Of a DNA stretch of 64,000 nucleotides, positions 57,701 to 64,000 are shown one piece after another. This stretch comes from Mastigias papua (Eukaryota > Cnidaria > Scyphozoa > Rhizostomeae > Mastigiidae). The position numbers and the translations under genes are program-made. The stretch covers positions 6,874,341-6,938,340 of the forward strand of contig OZ025279.1 in assembly GCA_964019165.1 (NCBI GenBank), given 5' to 3'. The notes under the pieces were generated by a model. The model was not told where the DNA came from. It was given only the letters and a program-made list of their open reading frames with translations, and did not search any database. Position 1 is the stretch's first letter, and the number at the start of each line of letters is the position of its first letter.

Positions 57701-60700
57701 CTTTCTTCAGTGGCGTTTGTTTGCATAATGAGATGTCTCCGTTAAGCTGCACTGCTATAGATGAGATGTGAGGTACAATAGGAACAGAAAAGTAGGCAAT
57801 TCTGACTAGTTGATGAGTTCTTTGTGATATTAGCATATACAGCTACCTTTTCAGAAGCATTCAAAATTGCACAGTCATAAGACTTACATTAACATGTGAT
57901 TCCAATATGAAAAGAAGAAATTTGAATGCTAATCTTAGGAGAGATCATAGCCCAAATATCTCAAGTGAAAGCAAGTAACTGCATAATCAATCATAATTTG
58001 TAATATGTGAAATATAACCTATATACAGTATATGGGTTTATGCGAACTTATAAATCCATGTTTTCTACTCAACTATGCTTCGTGATTCGCAATATTTTCA
58101 GAGCGAATACACGTGGTAATATTCTCGTACTCATGTAATGCATAATGTTGCTAATCTATGATAGACCACCCATTGCTACCTGTAGTCGTGATTTGCTACT
58201 TAGCACTGTTTCCTTTTTGTAAAGGACGATCTAGATGGTGGATATGTCCTAGAAGAGACAATATGTTTTCATTCGTCTGTGAACTACGAACTTGACAATA
58301 GAATTGAACTGATTCCTGCCGACCGGTCTGGGCTAGCAATGACAGATGTAGGACTTGAAGATGAATGCATTGAGAAAATAAAGGGTAATTTTTACAGCTT
58401 TCGAGTAGAACTCTTCCTATGCGATATCTAGTTTATTCCAGTATAGTATAGTTTTGAGATAAGCAATTATCCTCTTAGGTCTAGTTAAGATAAATTAGCC
58501 TGTTCTTAATGGTTTAACTCCATAGCATTGGAAAACACATTAAAATGTAACGAATGATAGGAATGAGGATTTTTAGTATTTCTGCACGACGCAGAATGCA
58601 TTGATGTACATTTACCGTTCATAAGGTTTAATTTTTTCATTTCAGCTATATCATCTGGTATTGTTTTATCTATTAAAGACACGGAAGATCTAACTTATCC
58701 AAAGAAAGAGAGTGAAGAAACAGATGACCTCCATGTGTTATGTGGTAACAGTATCGTGTGTTATCGAATTCATGAAGCTACAGTTACTACCAAAAGCCCT
58801 TGCAACACCCATTAAATAATGAAGTTGGCAATAGTAGATTTCCGGTAAAATTTGACGACTAGTGATCCTCTCTCACTTAAAGCAATGTTGAGGTAAAAGC
58901 CTAGTCGCCAGAGTGCTATTTGAGGACAAATTGACGTGTCTACTGAGAGTAATTCTTGATTATTTTAAAACTTCATTTCATTCATCAACAATTTAAAAGT
59001 TACAACTATACATCTCACTAATTAACAGGCAATGTATAATTGGCATGTCTGCATAAAAAAAAAATAGAAAAATAATATTAAAGTAACATACAATAACAGA
59101 ACGAATAAATGCTGAAGAGAAAGACGAAAGAAAGAGTAGCTAAGGAGCTAATTAAAGCCCAGTTTTCAGAATAGGTAAGGTAGTAAAATCCTACAATACA
59201 ATTAAATTCATGGATTAGTTCAGCATTGTTCTGAGAGGGTAGAGGGAAGTTTGCTTTAAAAGTCAAAAAGTAATGTTAGTGTTCCAAGACTATTGTCAGT
59301 GAGTGTAGCTTGATAAAATTTTCATTGTATTGAAAGATTATCATGGCACTTGATAGACAACAGGAATTCATTTTTAAATGTTCATCATTGCATTGTAATG
59401 AGACTACAAAATCTTCGAATTAATTGTTGTTTCTAAGAGTAAACCGAAATATTAGTTCATCACCACACTCTTTTAACTAAACATCTTGCCTTTTGTTCTC
59501 CGCTTTGAGCACTGGCATTTAATTGGTGAGTGACCTTATGACTTTGCACCGTATCACAGAATGTATTCATTAATTTTAAACCATAGAATGCTATGCCAAT
59601 TATGACATCATCTTCACAATGGCTATTTTCAAATATTTCTGGTCAAGATAATACTTTTCTTCTTCAATATCACTTTAAAAGATAGCCCTGACAGCCTTAA
59701 AACATATTGCATGGAGTTATTTAAATTCTAGGTGGATATGGTAATAATTGGAAAACAGACAATGTGTCACTAGAGTCTCCCGTCCATTGTTCTATATTCA
59801 GCACCAATACCAATGGACTTGATTCACTGAGGACGTCAGCTGAGCTTCTGCCCAATGAGATTTCGCCATTACGTGGAAGGTGCCAAGAAACACACTTTTT
59901 GATATGACATAAAAGCTTTCATTTAACTTTTAGAGTTCCAGAAGGGAGCTTTGACGATTGGGCACTAATTAGAGAGTAGGATTCATTAGGTATCCAAGGT
60001 ACAGCATATCGCTGGAACGTTCTTGTGCACCTTTTTTGCCATAAATCTATATGAGAAATCTATGAAATCTAGCAGCTTACTAAATCTAATGAAACTGTTT
60101 GGATATCACAGCTCAATAAAATGTTAGTCAAATAGTGATGTAGTGTAGGTGTGTTTGTTAGTTGTCGTTATCACTACTACCTAGGCCTTATCACGTTAGG
60201 TAGTGATATTTCGATTATGATTCATACTGTCTGAGATATTTTGCTACTATTTTTTCAAAAGGAATCTCCACATATATAGTATACAGCAAGTCAATTACAA
60301 TTTCTTCAGTTTTATCAGAATCTTGAGAGTAAATCGGTGACTCAGGAATATCTTCTGAAGCAACATGTGTCCTTGTTGACAACGGTCTATTTTGAAATAT
60401 TTGCTTCAAAAAAGAGGCCATACGAGAGGGAAGCTTATTAGAAAAGAGGACTTAGTAGAGCTTTTTTGATGCAAGAGAACTTTGTACAATCTATTTTAAT
60501 AATTGCACGACGTTTTGTCCTATTTGTATATCATCTACCCCGATAACAAATTCCAAAGATTTTAGAGTAATTTTGCTCTTGCCATTTGTCAATAAAAAAG
60601 GTGGTAAATCATTTCTATTATTTCCGACGCTTCACAAAGACGGACAGCTAGGCCATGTGAAACTCTCCTGTAGTTTAAAGCAATTTACAGACAATCATGT

Positions 60701-63700
60701 TCTCTTGCTTTCTCATAAACTTGCTGTAATTGTTATAATCTAAAACAATTTTTTACTGAAATTTTTGCGATAATTACCACCAGTTTAATACCGAACTTAC
60801 TTAGAAGAACATCTGGCAATAGTTACATTTTCATCAATACTTTTTTCGTAAGAGAACTCATGATGTTTTAGCTAAATTGTTTCATTGGCCTCATAGGCAC
60901 TTTCTGTCTACAGCCTCAAAAGCAGAAATGGAAATGATGCTGCGTGACAAAGACAAAACTCTGGGAGAAACTCTGTCTATGACCCTAAAAGGTAAATGAA
61001 AAGCAATTCTATTTCATGAGAGACTTGCCCTATGGCAATATTCACATCATGAAACCAGTGATGAAATCTCTTAACATAAGGGGGCATTACTTTCCGTGCA
61101 AAAAATATCAATCCGGGCAGGTAGTTTACTTACAAGTAGTATATCCAGTAGCTTCATCGTGGCAGATAAGAAAACAATGATATGCAGAGCTTTCTTTAAA
61201 TAATACATTCGATTACACAAACAAAAAGGCATCATCAAAGTGACTCCGATTTCCTTGTGTTTACTATTTCATAATTACAGCTGTTGGCATATCAGCACTT
61301 TGGATAACTTTTAGGGACCAGTAATTGCTTCAAAAGTTCCTTGCTTTCGATTTCCTGAGAATTGACCAGCTCTTTGATGATTGCATAATAACTTTTTTGA
61401 GTATGTCTACGCAGGAAAGCAAACTTTCAGCAAGCTATAGCATAGGGTCTATCGTACAGTTAGTAAACTTAAGGATTATGGCAAGGAAGTGAAATTAGTC
61501 GTGTAATCATATTGTCTTAATGTCTTTGAATGTCGTTTTAGTTCCAGAGACACATGGGCTTCAGTACACTCCATTGGTACCTTTAATTCGTGACAAATAC
61601 AGCCTATCCAATGAAAGTATGAACTGTGGCTTTGAAGTGTCGTTGCCTTGGGATCCATTTTCTTTACAAAGACATGAGATTATTGAGTCTAAGAGCACAT
61701 TACACTCAGAGCTCAGACTCTGTTTGAAACACACAGTGAGCGATGGCATGCCAGATGATGACTTAAAGACAATTAGAATAGACGATTCTGCAGGTTATCT
61801 ACATCAACTATTTGACTTTTGCTTTATATACGAAGTTAAAAAATGTGTTGTTTATTTTAATTCAAAAGTTGCATCATCTCTTCAAATGCTTTTCCTTAGT
61901 TAAGTTTATATGAAATTCTAAAGTATTTATTTTAGCGACAATACACGAATAAATAAGGCCCATCGCTCTATGCCCAGTGGGATCACAACGGTGGGACCTG
62001 GAGGGCATGCCCGCCCAGTTTGCGTTAGGATCACTTTCGTAATTTGTCCAGATTCGAGGAGGCGAGGTTTGAGTAGGTTGGAAATTTCTAGCAAGGTTTA
62101 GTTCTTTGATATGTTACATCATTGCCGTTTGTCAACTTATAGTACTTGCATGTTTTATTGCTTTTGAGTCAATAGCATTTTCTAATATCTATCGAGACCT
62201 TATTTCAACTATACTAGTTAGTTACGTATGAGAAAAACGATATTTTGAAAAATCTGAAATTTGGTTGTTGGGACTGAATTTCCATAGAAGAGCATAGCAG
62301 TTCCATTTCACAAGACAGGTATGATTTGGCTTTTGAACATGGTGCAACCTTGAATAGAAACATGTTACAACAGTCTTAATAAGTGTAGGAAAACATAAGA
62401 TTAATTGACAAAATGTGCATATATTGGTGTTCTGGATTTGAGTTTAGAAAATTGGGCTTAATGCCCACTGAAGAGAATGAAAGAAATAGAGCAATTCATC
62501 ATCATACTATTGTAAATGTGAGAAAAAATCTGCTATTGAACAGCCTATTATAATTTAAGCAGTTTCATATTTTGGAATTATTGCATTAAAGGAAAGGAAA
62601 AACCACCTTTTCGTAATTACCACTTTACTTTCAAGCATAAGTTTATAGTTAAATTTTTCTTCCTTGTTTATTAATACTACTCCGAACTGAATGAAAAGTT
62701 TTGATAGTCATAATGCTTTACTGAAAATAGGTATTGACTTGGTTCTTCTAGTTTTTCTGGAAATTTTGTTTAATTGTCTAGAAATTTCTGCTACTTGAGA
62801 GAAGAAATAGGCTCGTGTCTTTCAATTTTTGAAAATAACCAGCCCTCAGTCTAGTGTAGGTTGTCATTCTAAAAGGGTGTGGTCTGCGAATATGCCCTCA
62901 ATCTGTGGTTGCTGGCGCCATCCCTGTTTGTGTCATATTATTTTGTGAACCATTAAGGACCTTTCGGTCAAATCCTAGAGGCCTTTGAATTATATGTATC
63001 ATCTGCTGACTTTCTTGAATGTAGATTTTGCTTCATTTCATTTTAGAGTGTTCCAGTGACGTTCTTGCCTGCGAGTTGGCAATAGAAAAGACTTGCAGTG
63101 ATTTCAGTACCAAGAAGATGAATAAGAGTACTTCTGAAAGTCATTTTAGCACTAAAGACAAATTAGAAACTACTTCGGGTTTGTCAATATCTCAAAGATT
63201 AAACAGGATACAACATCTTGTGATCAAAGGTGATTTAACTAATGTCTTCAGTATCACTGTAAGTGATCTATTTTGCAGCTCCTCACACATGTCATTAAGA
63301 CTGAATTCTTATGTCCATATGCAGACCACCATGATAATCAATCTCTGCAGCTATAATGTATTTTCATCCAATGTTTCAGCCTGATTGAGTGCCTAAAGAT
63401 ATTATCTTATGATCTGAAGCAATGTATAATAAACGCCCTAGATGATGCAAATATTTTCTACGTCACACACAATTGCATCAATATTTCAGAACGTGTGGCT
63501 TAATTCAAGCGTCAGTATTTCAGAATGTGTGGCTTAATTGAAATAATGAAACTCAACCAAGTAAGAAAACCCTCGTACAAAAATTTGATTTCGTAGACAT
63601 GAATCAGCCAGGAAAATCAAACAAGAATTCTATGCAACAGCTCGACGACAGTCTAAAAGGAAACATCCTAAAGAATGCTGCCACTATTGCGTCACCATTA

Positions 63701-63785
63701 GACTCATTTATACTTTTACGAACTGGTAGAAATCCTCACAATGAGCCATCTAGTGCATCGCTACCAGTGGCAATGGTGCCGCCTC
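51783..63785 (+). CDS. Multi-exon host gene, function unassigned
   Basis: A series of exon-like open stretches with acceptor and donor sites whose phases mostly chain: 51787-51846, 51942-52088, 52301 to about 52470, 54425-54545, 55710-55997, 57170-57329, 57556-57640, 58225-58384, 58646-58744, 59732-59879, 60914-60991, 61542-61793, 63047-63258, 63608-63785. The protein is acidic and Ser-rich with little low-copy homology that I can name. LPWDPF (exon 61542) and SPLDSFILLR (exon 63608) remind me of SHOC1/ZIP2-type meiotic proteins, but this is a weak guess. The gene extends past both ends of the exon list. One junction (59879 to 60914) does not keep phase, so an exon is missing there or one boundary is wrong. 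Confidence 0.6.
51787..51846 (+). CDS. Host gene exon
   Basis: It encodes DTAIAMCLSDAALDVLSEIK before a GTAAAG donor. The acceptor may be at 51782 or 51786. It splices in phase 0 to 51942. Confidence 0.5.
51942..52088 (+). CDS. Host gene exon
   Basis: A TTTCAG acceptor opens it, and it begins LSFKSYFPSDSQSDKSSSS. The donor is placed at GTTACC (52089) because that keeps phase 0 with 52301. The frame stays open to about 52119, so the donor is not certain. Confidence 0.45.
52301..52470 (+). CDS. Host gene exon, donor unresolved
   Basis: It starts after CTGCAG in phase 0 with ATSKSPQRHTNIGVCTTDAT. The frame is open to a TGA at 52469-52471, but no good donor is seen before it. A 19-base micro-exon at 52587-52605 (between TCATAG and GTGAGA) may follow. 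Confidence 0.4.
52950..53271 (-). mobile_element. 322-bp TA-flanked MITE in an intron
   Basis: The ends CTGTAAATCTTCAAATT and CGGATTTACTG are inverted, flanked by TA (52948-52949, 53272-53273). G-rich GGGGGCTTATTTG words line both sides. The minus strand retains an acidic coding remnant (DDDEDFDKD), as in the copy at 43629. Confidence 0.8.
53506..54048. repeat. 27-bp minisatellite, about 20 copies
   Basis: The unit GAAGCCTGTCCTCTTTATAG plus CTGTTTT repeats head to tail with scattered substitutions. Because 27 is a multiple of three, long frames stay open on both strands (KPVLFIAVL on plus, SYKEDRLQN on minus). It lies in an intron of the host gene. The frames are most likely a by-product. 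Confidence 0.97.
54425..54545 (+). CDS. Host gene exon
   Basis: TTTTACAG acceptor, 121 bases, GTATGT donor. It encodes NEPHHIQLLSVTASKYDLLD and ends in phase 1, matching the next exon. Confidence 0.65.
55710..55997 (+). CDS. Host gene exon
   Basis: TTTCTTTAG acceptor and GTAAGA donor, 288 bases, phase 1 to phase 1. It begins NIEKSISDDEIQIQ and holds a CKGC..NHNC cluster and an acidic end (ENDSQEDDN). Confidence 0.7.
57170..57329 (+). CDS. Host gene exon
   Basis: TTGTTGCAG acceptor, GTGAGG donor, phase 1 to 2. It contains QDMLEEIESLMKLDDLKLIP and LKPVRVTDPFLMRFEQQL. Confidence 0.7.
57556..57640 (+). CDS. Host gene exon
   Basis: CTTTTAG acceptor, GTAATA donor, 85 bases, phase 2 to 0. It encodes EREFSQVCFEGYSRSIEEEI. 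Confidence 0.65.
58225..58384 (+). CDS. Host gene exon
   Basis: TTTGTAAAG acceptor, GTAATT donor, phase 0 to 1. It encodes DDLDGGYVLEETICFHSSVN and ends DECIEKIK. Confidence 0.7.
58646..58744 (+). CDS. Host gene exon
   Basis: TTTCAG acceptor, GTAACA donor, phase 1 to 1. It contains SGIVLSIKDTEDLTYPKKES. Confidence 0.65.
59732..59879 (+). CDS. Host gene exon
   Basis: ATTCTAG acceptor and GTGCCA donor, phase 1 to 2. It contains NNWKTDNVSLESPVHCSIFS. A possible alternative terminal exon at 59934-59979 (TTTTAG acceptor, phase 2) adds VPEGSFDDWALIRE and a TAG stop. Confidence 0.6.
60215..60421 (-). CDS. Unassigned small antisense ORF in an intron
   Basis: A 68-codon frame starts MASFLKQIFQNRPLSTRTHV and has a balanced composition with an acidic centre. 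It lies antisense in an intron of the host gene. No domain is recognised; it may be chance or a transposon remnant. Confidence 0.2.
   Translation of the reverse strand: MASFLKQIFQNRPLSTRTHVASEDIPESPIYSQDSDKTEEIVIDLLYTIYVEIPFEKIVAKYLRQYES
60914..60991 (+). CDS. Host gene exon
   Basis: CTACAG acceptor, GTAAAT donor. The only long open phase (1 to 1) encodes SKAEMEMMLRDKDKTLGETL. It does not join 59879 in phase, so an unseen exon may lie between. Confidence 0.5.
61542..61793 (+). CDS. Host gene exon
   Basis: CGTTTTAG acceptor, GTTATC donor, 252 bases, phase 1 to 1. It starts VPETHGLQYTPLVPLIRDKY and contains FEVSLPWDPFSLQRHEI. Confidence 0.7.
63047..63258 (+). CDS. Host gene exon
   Basis: ATTTTAG acceptor, GTAAGT donor, phase 1 to 0. 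It begins ECSSDVLACELAIEKTCSDF. Confidence 0.65.
63608..63785 (+). CDS. Host gene exon
   Basis: The acceptor GAATCAG (to 63607) keeps phase 0 with the previous exon; a nearer TAG acceptor at 63596 would not. It contains LKNAATIASPLDSFILLRTG and ends at a GTATGT donor. Confidence 0.55.
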
Positions 63786-63930
63786 GTATGTATCAATAAC
63801 ATGTCCTTTGAACTTGGTATCTCTGGGTGTTGAAAATAAATGAATAGTCAGTCAAATTCCATACTGAGTAAATGAGGACTCTTATGATAAATAAATAAAT
63901 ATGATTTATGTAAAGCCAGAAGGATAGCGT

Positions 63931-64000
63931 GGCCCGATAGCTCAGTTGTTAGAGCATTTGACTTTCATAGTCAGGGGTCTCGAGTTCGAATCCCGCTCGT
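63931..64000 (+). tRNA. tRNA-like sequence, cut by the window end
   Basis: It starts GGCCCGATAGCTCAGTTGTT (box A region), has an anticodon-like stem TTGAC/GTCAG around the loop TTTCATA, and a box B, AGTTCGAATCC. By position the anticodon would be TCA, and the T stem has two mismatches. A SINE head or tRNA pseudogene is therefore more likely than a working tRNA. The 3' half of the acceptor stem lies outside the window. Confidence 0.5.

Overview
This is AT-rich nuclear DNA of an animal, probably an invertebrate. Coding sequence is split by GT-AG introns, there is a single-exon class A GPCR, and most of the window is transposable elements. The mix (BEL/Pao, Ty3/Gypsy, Penelope-like, RLE-type LINE, CR1/Rex-like LINEs, Tigger/pogo, Harbinger, an integrase-type TIR transposon, many MITEs) would suit a cnidarian or another marine invertebrate. 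I cannot fix the species from sequence alone.

Left part, 1-2837: a decayed Harbinger transposase (minus strand) in otherwise anonymous DNA. 2838-24526 is one four-level nest of elements, each with its own termini and target-site duplication. A decayed Tigger/pogo (TA TSD) holds a 20.3-kb TIR transposon (3136-23403, TSD ATCCAC) with a spliced integrase-type transposase. That transposon holds a small LTR element coding only gag and protease (12835-22760, TSD TAAA). The LTR element holds a complete BEL/Pao retrotransposon (15565-22072, TSD TTGGT) with identical LTRs. The TIR transposon also carries a 182-bp satellite and two older Tigger-type remnants.

Middle, 24527-43500: anonymous DNA; a Penelope-like element (27290-29240, minus) with reverse transcriptase, GIY-YIG nuclease and a recognisable hammerhead ribozyme fold; an intact GPCR gene (30017-30985, minus); a Tigger remnant; then an RLE-type (R2/NeSL superclade) LINE on the minus strand (about 41600 to 32717), split by a young Ty3/Gypsy element (35177-40528, TSD GTGG, identical LTRs). 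That Gypsy element has a slippery heptamer in the right phase for gag-to-pol frameshifting. A TIR element at 41612-43491 holds two LINE 3' fragments.

Right part, 43500-64000: several MITE families (44106-44556, 47564-48023, 48578-49375, 48773-49119, 52950-53271), a decayed antisense LINE (about 45700-46660), a long TA microsatellite, and, from about 51.8 kb to the end, the exons of one plus-strand multi-exon host gene whose splice phases mostly agree. Its function is unassigned; a meiotic SHOC1/ZIP2-like protein is a weak guess. A 27-bp minisatellite and a MITE lie in its introns. The window ends in a tRNA-like sequence cut by the border.

Apart from the GPCR and the right-hand gene, the sequence is explained by successive transposition. 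The relative order of events can be read from the nesting, and the two complete LTR elements look recently active.
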